The position numbers were made by a program, and so were the translations under genes. Of a stretch of DNA of 64,000 bases, positions 45,344 to 58,100 are shown piece after piece. Location: NCBI RefSeq assembly GCF_000471905.2, contig NW_006494789.1, positions 1,209,437 to 1,273,436 of the forward strand. The letters are read 5' to 3'. Numbering within the stretch: the first letter of the stretch is position 1; each line of letters opens with the position of its first letter. The notes beneath the pieces were generated by a model that did not search any database, was not told the origin of the DNA, and worked only from the letters and a program-made list of their open reading frames with translations. Source of the DNA: Amborella trichopoda. Taxonomy: Eukaryota; Streptophyta; Magnoliopsida; Amborellales; Amborellaceae.

Positions 45344-46346
45344 CTATGATGTGTGACCAGAGCTTTGTTTCGGTTTACCGATGCAAAGGTGTAACCATAG
45401 ATAAGTTGAAGGTAGCTCTTCAGCCTCACACCCCCAGCTATCTGCAAAGCCTTTGAGAGTTGGCAGGTCTATAGCTACCCCCATCATTTTTAATTTCTTG
45501 AAATTGACTATGAACCCCGTGACGAATTCAAACCATATGAGAAACAGGAAGAGGTTGTCTAATTCCTCCAGGTTGGCTTCGCAAAGAACCAGGGTGTTGT
45601 CCACATATTGAAGGTGCGAAACGACGTGTCCCTGGTTTTCGAAAGAAAAGCCATGCAGCATATCGGTCGCGTACAAAAGGGATATAGATTAACTGGAGAC
45701 CCGCCGAGATTGCAAAGAGAAAAAGAGAGCGCGGATCTCCTTGTCTTAGACCCCTAGAGGAGGGGAAGAAACCTTTGGGAGATCCATTTTACAAGGATAG
45801 AAAAGTAAGGATTTGAGTAGCAAGCTCTCATCCAAGGTCTCCACCTGCTCCCAAAACCCTTCTTAATTTGGGTTTCTTCTAGGATGCCTTTTCACAGTCA
45901 AATTTGACAATAAGGCCTGGGATTTTGGTCATATGCCTAGAGTGCACACATTCGTTGGCAACTAGGGCCCCATCCAAGATCTGTCTATCTTTGACAAATG
46001 CACCCTGAGAGGGTGAAATGACTAAATGAAGAACCTCTTTAAGGCGAGAGGCTAGAACCTTAGAAATGATTTTGTAGATGGAGTTTACCCAACTAATCGG
46101 CTTGAAGTCTTTGAGGTGTTCGGCCCCCTCAATCTTAGGGACAAGAGTAATGAAAGTAGCGCTCATGGCTCTGTGAATTATACCCCTTGAGTGAAATTCT
46201 GTGAACAGAGCCAAGAAGTCACTACGAAAAGATTCCCAAAAGATATTGAATGAGGCAACAGGATAACCATCATGGCCAGGGGCCCACTCTAGAGCAAGGT
46301 TCGATATGACTGCAAGGATCTTCTCTTCAAGGAATGGCCTTTCCAA
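45344..46346 (-). pseudogene. LINE reverse transcriptase core, broken
   Basis: 46346-45879 gives fingers/palm motifs (LVPKIEGAEHLKDFKPISWV, KVLASRLKEVL, SPSQGAFVKDRQILDGALVA). 45676-45344 gives the palm with YVDN in place of YADD, then the thumb start. About 200 bp between the two frames is out of frame. Loss of the second catalytic Asp makes this copy inactive. Confidence 0.85.
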
Positions 46347-47425
46347 CTACAGGGCTTTATCAGGAGGCAAGGAATGGAAGGATAAATCCCCCATAGTGGG
46401 CCTGAGCCCTTGAGGCGCGGTGGATAGGTTTTTGAAGTAGGATAGAATGGCCTCGTCTATCTCCCTAGCTTGATCCAGCAGAGTGTCCCCATCCATAAGA
46501 TGGGAAATAGTGCTATCTCTACGTCTGCAATTCGTTGTCTTGTGGAAGAAGCCGGTGTTCAGATTGCCTCGACTTGAGCCACTTGATCCTAGATCTCTGG
46601 AACCAAAATATCTCCTCTTTTTTTAGAATGTTCTGGTAGTGCAGTTTGAGCTGGATCCTACTTTGGTGCTCTGAATTTGATAGAGGCCTGGATTCTTCAA
46701 TCAAGTCTAAAGCTTGAATAGCCAGGAGAGTAGCCTTTTTTTGGGATCCAAAGGATCCCGGAAGACTACTACTCCAAGCTTTGAGAGTGGATTTGAGTAG
46801 CTGGAGTTTCTTTGAAATTTGAACCCCGCCCACCCTAGAGTCGAGTTCCCTAGGGATTGCCACCAAATAGGGAACATGGAGGAGAAGGAGTTCTCTTCAA
46901 ACTAGGACAACTCAAATCTTAAAGGTTTGACGCCTCTCATGATCGGGTGGGTATCTAGCTGTACAGGCAGTGGTCAGAAGTGGGTTTAGGTAAGGCAGTG
47001 ACGTGGGATCTAGCAAACGTAGCATCCCAATCTAGGGAGACAAGAAAATGGTCCAGTTTAGAGAGAGAAGAGTTGGAAGAATGGTTTGACCAAGTGAATT
47101 GTGTACGCTGAATGGGGAGATCCAAAAGGTTATTGTGAGATACGAAGTCAGAAAAACTTCACATGGCCGGGGTGATTGTAGATGAGGTGTTTCTTTGAAA
47201 GGATCATCTGGTCACATTGAAATCCCCACCTAGAAACCAAATGGGGAAGGGTAAGGCGACAATTAAGTTTAGCTCGTACTAGGAAGAATGTCTCAAAGAA
47301 TCCGAATTGGCACCATAGATGGTAGTGAATTTTCATTGTAGGCTGTCAGAAATTCTGGACAGGGGAGGGAGACCGAAAAGTGGCAATGTGAGCTTGGGAG
47401 ATGATATGGGCAGTTGGGTCCGAAA

Positions 47426-47641
47426 TCACCCAACTGCCCCCGAGACCCCTAGGGCAGGAAGAGCTTCACATTGGCAAGGGTGATGGCCCCAAACCTGTCT
47501 ATCCTGTTGGAGAGTAGGGGCAGGCATTTTAGTTTCAGTGAGGGCAAGGATAGAAGGGTTGTATTTGTGGCAGAAATCCCTAACAGCCTTTTTTTTGGTT
47601 GGGAGGCCTAACCCACGGATATTCCAAGAAAAAACAATCAT
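47426..47641 (-). pseudogene. LINE AP-endonuclease start
   Basis: The N-terminal WN-RGLG block of L1 endonucleases is intact, followed by ILALTETKM with the family's catalytic Glu. The frame is lost after QVWGHH, so only about 70 residues are continuous. Confidence 0.8.
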
Positions 47642-47649
47642 TAAAAAGA

Positions 47650-48210
47650 GCGGAGAAGAGCAGAGATCCTCGGGGATCGCCTAACCAGAGTGCCTTGAGA
47701 AATAGGATCAGGGGAGGAAGGTAGAAGAGAGAGATTTGGGACTCTGTCGTAGTTAATGGTACAATAGCCTAAAAATAGATTTTCACCTCTAGTTGTAAAA
47801 TTTAAAGTTTAAAAAATGTTGTAGATCTAGCAAATGTTCATATGCATCTCCTTCAAATGATCCATCTTAGGAATGGATTTGGGTTATAAAATTTCATGGG
47901 GAATAATCTCAACCACCCTGGTATGAATCTGAAAAAAAAAAGGGGGGGGGGGGGTTGGAATTAAAACTTAAAAATAGATTTTTCTTTAATTAAAATGAAG
48001 GATCGAAAAAAAAAAGTTTTCATTCATGATTATGGTGGTCGAGGTTATCATGTGTGTATGCATTTGTGTGCATCTGCTTGTGCTTGTGTGTCCATGTGCG
48101 TGTGCCAATACGTGTGCATGCGCATGTGGGTGTGTGTGGGTAAGAGAGATTTATATGTATATATATATAGGATGTAGATATCTTTATCTATTGGTTGCTT
48201 TTCTTGGTAG
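47650..48210. other. AT-rich sequence between the LINE and the next exon
   Basis: 47757-47850 has words of the main MITE family (AAAAATAGATTTTCACCTCT, AGTTTAAAAAATGTTGTAGA) and may be a fragment of it. A poly-A/poly-G junction lies at about 47932-47955. TG- and CA-rich repeats follow at 48050-48160. Confidence 0.4.
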
Positions 48211-50205
48211 TTTCTAGAGGTGTACTGTAGAGGTAGTGGTAAGATCAGGCGTTTCGCTGCTGGTACAGAAGCTGGATTTGCCTTAAATGTGATTAATGCA
48301 AAGCTGGACCTTGGTGCTACACCAGCTTTACTTATTGAGGCTGCTAAAGAGGGTGAAGAACCAGTTAACTTTGGACCTAATTCTGTCCTTGTTTTTTATG
48401 GTGAAGGCTGGAGACTACAAACAGTTCTAGGAGATGGTAATCCTTTACTACTTATTGAATTGAATCATTTTTATCTTTGCTATGCTTAGATTTGAAGTGT
48501 GGAACTAATCTCCATAGTTGTGTGTATTGCTTGAAACAGATTGTGAAATAAGGAAGGTAGACTCAACTGTGACGCAACTTCCCTTTGAAGTGGTACGTAT
48601 TCCTTCCTTGATATTCAATTTCTTATGGGAAGTTTATTTTTTAACAGCATGAATTGGCTTGGTTTGTGTTGAAATCTTGTGTTCCTTTGTTATCAATTGT
48701 ATTATTTTCTATGTTTTAGTAATTGATAGGATTTTGTTTTGGATGTTTCTTCTGAGAATTCCTCGTTTCTCTCTTTTTCCTTCCATAAATGATTGTTCCT
48801 ATTTTCCCACGTTTGTTCATCCTTTACATCTTTAAGTTTGATGTAAATCCCGAAATAATTTATCTGAAGGCACTTCTCTAAACTACGGTTACTGAGGAAC
48901 CCTATTAGTTACACCTATTTAGGCTAATTACGTATCACAGGACTTGTTGCGTGGATTGTTTTGAGTGGAATAGAGTGTAGAGGAGTGGCTTGGTTCGCAA
49001 GATTTGGAAAGGATTCTGTGAGGCAGAGATTTGTTAGTTAGCTTGAATGTTTGGTGGGTACCATCTCTCCTTGTAGATTGGTTTGATTCTATTGAGCTCT
49101 TGAAAGATGATAACGTTTAAATGTTTTGCAAATTTTCGTTTAGCATGTGTTGCAGTTGAAGAGAGAATCCTAGATGAGCAAGCATCTCCCAAGGTCTTCA
49201 GTTCCCAAATTTTCTCATATTATCTGAATAGGAAGAGGAGAATTTGTGCCCTTCACTATGGTTTTCCTTTTAAGCGGGGCTGGAATCTAGTCCGTCATGG
49301 ACTCAAATCCACAAGCTCCAGAGCTTGGACCTAGAAACGTAACCCCCAACACACACACACACACAGTGTTAGGTCAGGCCATACTTGAATCCAGACCCAC
49401 CCTGGATGGGTCTGGGCCAAGTTGCATAGGGACCACGGTTGGGTTTGGGTCTGTTATCACCCGCAATCCAAAGTGGATTTTCTTGTTAGAATTGCTTGGG
49501 TAACATGCAAAATATCTATAGTGCTCCGTTAATTTGTGGTCTGGCCCCTTCTTTTCATATGTGGTCGTTTTTCATTGGAGACTATCAGTTTTTTATTCTA
49601 TGGGTCTTGTGGTGGTGGGACACTATGGAGTGCACTAAGATGAATATTATCTTTGTGGGTTCTCCAGTGAAGGATAAGAGTAAAGGTCTAACGAGGAAAT
49701 GAAGGAGAATTTACTCATTTAGGTGCCCAAAGTAGGGTAAAAGAACCTTCTTCCAAAAACACTAAGATTGGAAGGCTTTTAATATTGTTCCCTGTGTTTT
49801 GTTCAATGGGAAACTTCAAGAGATGCCCGTTTTAGCTGCACAGTCATTTAGGCATTTATCAAAGGCCAAGGAAAGGAGTCTTTCTTTCCTAGAAATCTTG
49901 TAAGTAGTTAAGCTCATGTTTCTTTCACAGAAACGAAATTATATCTTAAATATTTCTTTTGGCCTTTTTTTGTCATCACAATATGGAAAATCTTTCTAAC
50001 ATACTTTCTTTGTTGTATGTTGCAGAAACCAGCTCTTTTACATAGTGGAGAGAAATCAAGCAGTAGCTTGCGGTCAGATGACTCCGTTCTTTACCTTGGG
50101 AAGATAATACTTGCTTTCTGTTTCATGTTTGCCCTAGGTGGAATTTTTACATTGTTTCTTGAAAATCTTCCCGGATTATTATTGTATATAAATTCGTCAG
50201 TGTAA
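48211..50205 (+). CDS. Conserved plant protein with C-terminal membrane span; last three exons
   Basis: Exons 48211-48436, 48540-48592 and 50026-50205 join in frame over GT-AG introns (GATG|GTAATC, AACAG|AT; GTG|GTACGT, TGCAG|AAA) and end in TAA. The peptide opens VYCRGSGKIRRFAAGTEAGF, continues with LDLGATPALLIEAAKEGEEP and SVLVFYGEGWRLQTV, then a Ser-rich linker. It closes with one strongly hydrophobic segment, LGKIILAFCFMFALGGIFTLFL, and a short tail, as in a single-pass tail-anchored or inner-membrane protein. I do not recognise the family. The first acceptor may be 48211 or 48218. No 5' exons were found; they would lie left of 48.2 kb, beyond the LINE, or be lost. Confidence 0.7.
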
Positions 50206-50559
50206 ACATACTTAAATTGCATTTATTATATTCTTAACGAAATCAATGAAAAATCTATTATACTGTCTTTGAACTGGACTTATGACATTGAAAATCCTAT
50301 TACCTCAAAAAAGACAGGGTTTTTCTGTTTCGTGCTTGTCTTATTTTAAAAGCGTGCACTAGAAATAGAAAGGAGAGAATGATTGAATTCACAGTTGAGA
50401 TAAAATTAAATAAATCAAAATTGACCAGTTGAGTGCTCCTTTTAAGAGTGTCAAAGAAGTTCTCTCTCTCGATCTAAATCAAACTTGATTCCTTCAAATT
50501 GTATCTGTTACACCGAAAACTTCTAATTCTCTCAAAAATAAAAAAGAAATAGAAAAAAA

Positions 50560-50958
50560 GTATGGTTTGTATAGAGCCTAGACTCAAAATCAAATTAAAG
50601 CCTACCTTCAAATAGCGTCGTAGAGAAATGTGGTTTCAACATTGGAAATCTTTGTTATAGCCTTAAAATATATTTTTATTTTTATTTATAAAGTTCAAAG
50701 TTCAAAAAATATCGTAGATCGAAAGATCTATGAAAAATTAAAAATCTTAAAAATTGACCGTCCAAAACTGCATTATAAATATACTATTTTCAAAATTTGA
50801 AATCTATTTTTTTCTCATATCCATGCATCTTGATGTCCGTGTTGGGATGATCAATTTGATTGTATTTGTGCATCAAAACAATCTCCTCTAGTGAAAATTT
50901 TGAGGTTTGCTCTAATTTGATTGTTTAGAGCCCCAGCTCTATATAAACTTTGCCCCCC
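50560..50958. mobile_element. Mutator-type MITE between two convergent genes
   Basis: 399 bp, from GTATGGTTTGTATAGAGCC to ATATAAACTTTGCCCCCC. Flanks AGAAAAAAA / AAAAAAAAA match at 8 of 9, but both are A-rich. Contains ATTTGATTGTTTAGAGCC near its right end, inverted to the left terminus. Confidence 0.7.
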
Positions 50959-51005
50959 AAAAAAAAAAAACACACAGCAACACACGAACCAGAAACTACT
51001 AATAG

Positions 51006-51011
51006 TTTATT
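51006..51011 (-). terminator. Candidate poly(A) signal of the amino acid transporter
   Basis: AATAAA on the minus strand, about 270 bp beyond the stop codon at 51283. Confidence 0.4.
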
Positions 51012-51282
51012 CCATCTGGGGACATACTTTCATATGCTACCCCCATCATTCCAACAAACTATTTACATAAATCAGAGCCTTCCACTGTATATGCACATTA
51101 AGGACTGAGCTTCCCTACCCTATCCATTATCATAATACAACGTCACCATCAACTAGAAGAACAAGAAAAAGACCATCAAATGGATGGATGCAAATAAGTA
51201 CATTTCAAAGTCATCCAACAAATAAATTTTCTAAGGCGGCCAGTTCTTCTTCACTTGTGTGTTGAATTTGAGCCTAGTTTTC

Positions 51283-51439
51283 CTACGACAAATGTTCAGA
51301 AGAGCTTCGGTAAATCTCATCGGCCTGGGAGGTGGGTACATAAACCGCATCAGACAAGGAGCTATGTCTCATGCCATAGAATAAGTAGATGAATACTCCA
51401 ATTATCAACCATAGTGATACACGAACCCATGTGCCCAAG
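51283..51439 (-). CDS. CAT terminal exon
   Basis: 157 nt: LGTWVRVSLWLIIGVFIYLF, YGMRHSSLSDAVYVPTSQAD, then EIYRSSSEHLS and TAG. Last membrane span and cytosolic tail. Confidence 0.93.
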
Positions 51440-52149
51440 CTGCAAAAAGGCATAAAACTCAGTTCTTGTGACCATACTGAACAAGATATATACACCACAA
51501 ATGAATGCGTCTGTGTTTTGCAATGCACTAATACATTCATATTGAATAAAAATTGGGCGCGGTTTCTATAGAACCAAAGCTCTAAACAATCAAATTAGAG
51601 CCTACCCTCAAATAGTGTCGACAAATAATGTTTCAATATTAGAAATATTTATGCTAGTCTTAAAATATATTATCATTTTTATTTATAAAATTAAAAGCTT
51701 CAAAAATAGTGTAAATCAAGAAGATCTATAAAAACTTGAAAATCTTGAAAATTGATGATCCAAAAATGCATTATTATTTCCAAAACTCAAAATCCACTTT
51801 TTTTTCATGTCCACGAATCTTGCATCTTGATATCCAGATGATCAATTTGAGGATATTTGAGCATCAAAACAACTTTTTCCAGTGAAATTAAGCTCTAATT
51901 TGATTGTTTAGAGCCTCGGCTCTGTATAATCTTCTTCCATAAAAATATTCACATGCAGGTATATAGAGGCTAATACAATGACAAATAGCTATATATAAAA
52001 CATTATACATAAGTTAAAAATGTGTGTGCGCCAACCTATGTACAGGGACTGAGTCGTTTACTGTAGCTGAGGAAAACAAATAATTATTCTACTACAACAG
52101 AAAAAACTATACATCTCTCTCTCTCTCTCTGTACGTCTAAATAGCTATA

Positions 52150-52185
<36 letters not shown>

Positions 52186-55100
52186 ATACATATACCAACA
52201 GGATATGCTCTCTCACTCTCTCTCTCTCTCTCTGTACATATACCAACAGGATATGCTCTCTCTCTCTCTGTACATATACCAACAGGATATGCTCTCTCTC
52301 TGTGTACATATACCAACAGGATATGCTCTCCCTCTCTCTCCCTGTACATACATACATATACCAACAGTATATGCTCTCTCTCTAGACATACATACATATA
52401 CCAACAGGATATGCTCTCTCTCTGTGTACATACATACATATACCAACAGGATATGCTCTCTCTATCTCTCTCTCTCTCTCACACACACCCCCACATTCAT
52501 TTACTGAGAAAGTATACCATAAGACCAATTACTTATTTACTTGTGGTATAAGAAGTTCACAATCCCCTAACTGTCAGATGTGAAACTTGGTAGCAGGAGC
52601 TGTACTATTGACAGCACTAAGTCCCGGAAGATTTTTTTTCAAACTTTGTGGAGAAATGACACATCTAGCCCCGATTTCACATCTGACAGCTAAAGTTATT
52701 AGGTGGTATTACCAGAGCTAAACAACCTTATACTATACAATCTGTTATTTATTTGTGTACATGTAATCTATGTAGTCTCAGTGGGCAATTTATGAACATA
52801 CTCCTATGGTGTGAAAGTTTGTTAATATCCTCCAAGATTTCTTTAATCCTACTTATCCCCTTCCTCTCCTGCAACAATTTATGAACATACTCGTATGGCG
52901 TGAAAGTTTGTTAATACCCTCTAAGATTTCTTTAATCCTTCTTATCCCCTTCCTCTCTTGCAAATCATTCTTGGAAGGAGGTGATAAAGTTCTTTGTGAT
53001 GGAAATTATGAGAAACTCTAATGCATGTCTTGATACAAACCTGAGATTGATCAACAAGTACACATTAATGAGGATAGAGCAAACTGGAAGAAGCGGGACG
53101 AATGGGCACATGAAACCTGTAAACATAGGAATTTCTGGTTAAATTCTTAAGCTAAATAAATCTCTCTTCATTTCTAATTTGTATTTATAAATTAGATTAA
53201 AAGAAGGGTGTGGTTTGTATAGAGCCAAGGCTCTAAACAATCAACGTAAAGCGCACCCTCAAATAGCGTGGAGAAATGTTGTTTCAATATTAGAAATCTT
53301 TGTGATAGCCTTGAAATATATTTTTACTTTTAATTATAAAATTTAAAGCTTCAACAATAGTGCAAATCGAGCAGATCTACGAAATCTTGAAAATTGACGG
53401 TCCAAAAATGCATTATAAGATGCACTATTTCCAAAACTTGAAATCCATTTTTTTCTCACGTCCATGCATCTACATGTCGAGATGATCAATTTCAGGATAT
53501 TTGGACATCTAAAAAATCTCTTCTAGTGAAATTTGTGAGGTGGGCTCTAATTTTGATTGTTTAGAGCCTCAGTTCTATATAAATTTTTTCATTAAAAAGA
53601 AATAAACTGAAAATGTGAGAAGTTTGGGGAAAGAAACTACCTCCTGAGTGGCCGAAGCTGTGCCGTCCATCATCTTGGTCAATCCACAAGAGTACAGTCA
53701 AGCCACCCAACAAAAGCATTGCTCCAACCCCACCCACGGATATCCTGATGAGGCTAATTTGCAAACCAACAGAAAATTGTTAGAAGGAAAGCAGTAGAGA
53801 GGAAAGAGAACATGGAATGTTTCACATCATTTGTTGGTGCATAAGCTCATCTCATGGCAGCTCACTAGGTATGGCAAGCTTAAAATATGGAAATCACTTA
53901 GAATCCTCATAAAAAATGCAATATAAGCTGTATATTCCAAAAGTCAAGTGATAGCAAACCTTATCTTTCCATCCCAATCAATAACTCAAAATGCCCCAGC
54001 TCCAGATCTTGATATTTAACACCAATTCACTATAACCACAGAGCTCCAGAAAAACTGCCTAAACCTCAATTTCAAACTCTTTTAACTCCAAAAAATAAGC
54101 CATAACTGAGACTAGCACCTACTCTCGGTTACGAATAGCACCTTTAACCGACCCCTAATAATTGGGATAAGGCTCAAATGATGATGATGAACTAAGACTA
54201 GCACCTTTGTTTCAGAACCAAGAAAATGGTAAGATTCTTGACAAACCCAAAGCCACAAACAAATTTTGATAGTAAGATAAACAAAAAAAGAAAAATGCTT
54301 TGAGCATCTGAACTAAGAGCTCACTCAGGCAAGAACTCAGCAGAAGCTGTAGAAGCAGCCAGTAGAACTCCAATGCAAACAGATGCTATGCTGCCTGCAG
54401 CAAGTTTTCTCCTTCTTTTGTCATTCACTTTGTCTGCAAGAACGAAACACGTATAGTTTTATAAGACCTCCAAACCGATTATGCATATAAAGGCCGCGTT
54501 TTGAAATCCATGAAGTACATTATTACAAAATGAGTGGGGGTAGCTTGGTTTATTTCTCAAACCTTTGCCACTCAAATCTTTTCTAAACCAACACAGCCTT
54601 TGTATTTCTTTTCAAAGCCAATGGAACACTGGCAGATAACCCAAATAGTAAACATTAAATAGTAACTACACAAAGGAAGTCAAACACAAGCGACAGAGGA
54701 AGTATCCAATTTTTGTGAGATATATGATACGTGTGCGGCACATATATATGTAGAAAGAACAAATTGGCATGTGAAAATGGATAAGCATAGAATTTTCAAG
54801 AGGACCAGGATTAGTAATTAATGCAGTAAATAAAAAGGGTTAGTAGTCAACAATGGGCTCTAGAGAATAATAAAGAAAAGAACAATTCAATAAAATATAG
54901 TTAACTACTATGATTGATTGATTGATTGGGAGACGTAGCAGTAATATTTACAATTACCTTCATCTTTTTCTTTCATAATAAGAGGATAGCCAAGTGACGC
55001 TTGGGCATCACCAGGATGCAGGTGACAGTCTTCTAAAGCTTTATGCTCAACAGAATCAACAGCACAACAGGTGCAAAGTGGGGGATCTTCAGGATTATTT

Positions 55101-58100
55101 CCATCAATTTCCTTCTTATTATATCGAAATGCAACTGAGTCTATTGAGTCCTGAAGTGACAGTGGAAGCGGTACCTCATCCGGTGGGACATACCTAAGAA
55201 TTAGGATGGAAATCGCAACTACAGTGAATGCAAGAAGCGTTCCCACGCTGACCTGCATTAACCAAATTAGATCAGAAGGGTTATACCAGATCCCAGATTG
55301 AAGTACCCGAAAAAAGAAGAAAAGGACAGCGCTCTCTTTTCAGAAGAGAGCTATGAAATGCCACAGGTTCTGATATATTAAAAAGCCACAGGTTCTAGAA
55401 AACATGCAGAAACACTGAAGATCTCCCGATGACAAAAACCAGCCAGTGGTTTATGCAACTTACAACAATCCCCTGACAATCCTGAAATGGTGACCTTTCC
55501 TCCCCATGCTTGACTGTCCTAAAACTTTCTTCAAAAGACAAGGATGCCTTTCACTCTTCACTACCTTTCCACATTACTAGAATTTTAGAGGGGTCCACAA
55601 CTAATTTGACCTACCAGAGGGAATTGGCCAATATTTCCCTTTGCAACTTGCCGTTTTTTGCTAGTAAGCTGGAAACTAAAAGTACATCAGTATCATTGCT
55701 GTCCCTACATTGGACGAACATCTGCTGCATATATATCATGCAGTTACATTTTAACTTCATGTTCGCTCAGGTAATCATATTAGGAGTTTTTTCTTCCCTT
55801 GCTAATTCACATTCATACCTTAGAGCCCTTAAGAAGTAATTTGAATCACCAAAATGAATCTCAGCATACATTACCTCTCATTTTCTAAATTAGCATTGCT
55901 AATTAAAAGAAAATGAGGAAGGAAATAGTAACCTACCATTCCTGCCAACTGGGAGACATCCATACACATGGCCAAGGCAGCAGCAAGGACCCCTGTAACT
56001 ATGGTGCCCTTGACAGGAACTTGTGTGTGCTTGTTAACATCTGAGAACATTGGAGGTAGTAATCCATCTCTTGCCATTGCCATCAGTATACGAGGCTGGA
56101 AAAAAAAGCATAATATACATGCATCAAGTTAGATGCAAAACTGGATAAGAGCTATTTTATATATTTCAGCTGTTTCGAAAGTTCCGTTCCAACATCTAGC
56201 TCTCACTGTTGGATGATTTCAGCAGAAAGCCATAAGGTCCACAACCGAAATTCAAATTTTGCACCAATTTTTGTCTAGTTGAATTTTTTCCTCGCAAGGA
56301 TATTTTTATCTATGACAGCTGAATCAGACAATTCTAGAAATCAACCAAATTTTGGATTCAGATTTCAAAAGCATACAAAATTGACTTCGTCAAAAACGTT
56401 TTCTTCCAAAAACACTCATTCGAAAAAATTATCTTGCTTAAACTCATAAATATATATACTACATTATTAAACCAAAGTTAAGAGGTAGCTAAATGTCACA
56501 AGAATAAGAAAGGTCCCTATTTATAGAGAGATTATAGGGTAGGTACCGATACGTTCCTTTATAATGAAATCCTAAACTATGTGGTTTGAAAAGCTACGCG
56601 CTTTATTATTCTATGTAACCATTTGAAAAGGTGTGTGGTTTATTGATCTCTCCCTCGAAGTGCAGCCTTTTATCTTAAGATGCCATCTTCATATATGTGT
56701 CTCCTCAGAATCGTTGTTGACACACNNNNNNNNNNNNNNNNNNNNGCCACCCTGCTCTATTAAGGGCCATACTCTCAGTCAGACCTTAAGTTACCATATC
56801 TTCTCATAGTTTTCATCCATGTCCTTTTGGGCCTTCCCTTTACCTTTTTAGAACTTTCCTTTTGGGCCTTCCCTTTACCTTTCCACTTGAACGAAATCGC
56901 TCCTTCTAAATGGTGTTGTATTAGGTCTACATTGCATATGACCAATCCACCTAATTCTACTTTCCCTCATCTTATCGCCTATTGAGAGCCTCCCCTAAGT
57001 TCACTCGTATGTATTCATTATGAATCCTATCCATTCTCATCTTGCCACTCATCCATCTCAACATCCTCATCTCGATATGCTTATTTTTTGACTGCTCAAC
57101 ATTGTGTCCCATAGAGCATGGCTGGTCTTACAGCCATCTTATAAAACTTCCCCTTTAGTTTCATTGGTATGAATGGGTGTAAATGCATCTCCTTATGCTT
57201 GTTATTCCTATAATTACTCTTGGAATGGATTTTCCCAATGTTGACCCCATGGTTATCGGTATATTGTAACTACTAGGCATTAGAAATGGATCAGTAGAAC
57301 GTGTAGTGTTAAGAATCTTGAAAGAGATTCAAAAGACAAAAGTCTAACACTATATAATAATATAGCTCGAAAGTCTTAGGACAATCAATGTAAAGATTAT
57401 CAAAGGAGAAATATTATTTATATGAACCATATAATCATAGTAACAACTATAGCATGTAATTCATCACCATGTAATAGTTGATGAATGGGAGTAGTTTTTG
57501 CCACTTATTCACCTAATTTATTTGTACATCCCCACAGTACCGCCATCATCATCTAAGAAATATGATAAATTTTCACCATGTACTCAACCAAATGAATATT
57601 ACCTTCCCGCACACCATCCATCACCATCAAGGACAATTAATAACCTCATCATCATAGGGTTATGGTGACCATATGGATTATATAGTACATGACGAATCTC
57701 ATAAAAAGCACTTAGTAATGATGTGTATGTGTGTCACAATGCGAGAAATAGAGTTTTATGAATACAATAATTACATTAACCAACTCTCCGAAAAAAAAAA
57801 AAAAACTAAATTGCAATCAAGAAATTAGCTCAAAATTGTAAATATTATTTGAATTTAAAAGATTATGCCAGAACGTTCAGTTGCATATCTTTTATCTTTT
57901 AACAAATTCAAAGGTAACATGCCTGAAATTCAGCTTTATTCCAATCTTTATTTTTCTTATATTTAGTCAGGCTTTGAACTTGGATATATTTTCAAATCCA
58001 ATTCCCTTCATCCATAATTATTTTTACTTTCCACATAATTTACACTGTTAAAACAAAGTGTCATCTCTTACCAAAATTTTCATATTATTGAATTGCTTGC

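Larger units (their letters stand above)
43365..47645 (-). pseudogene. Nearly full-length but decayed L1-type LINE (endonuclease, reverse transcriptase, zinc knuckle, RNase H)
   Basis: Domains run in order on the minus strand. Endonuclease starts at 47641 (MIVFSWNIRGLGLPTKKKAV, then LALTETK). A linker follows at 46866-46519. Reverse transcriptase spans 46346-45344, with GPDG-type motif GHDGYP, SQGAFVKDRQI and QYVDNTLV. A zinc-knuckle follows at 44695-44180 (WIALWQRV, CALCMEEEETNDHLFLHCPYAF) and RNase H at 44169-43600 (EAEATALLEGHKL, EGDSKNVIAWAS, then stop, then EGNQAADTLDKDGAAL). The 3' UTR ends in (TA)n at about 43365-43392. ORF1 is not visible. Frameshifts separate the domains, and the catalytic Y-A-D-D box reads YVDN. 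Confidence 0.88.

Noticed and set aside
45241..45456. Plus-strand frames in the 44-47 kb region
   Set aside because: They are opposite-strand shadows of the minus-strand LINE.
52145..52507. Overlapping frames encoding repeated SISCWYMY or LSLSLYIYQQDM peptides
   Set aside because: All four frames are translations of the CT/ATACCAACAGG minisatellite in an intron. They are not genes.
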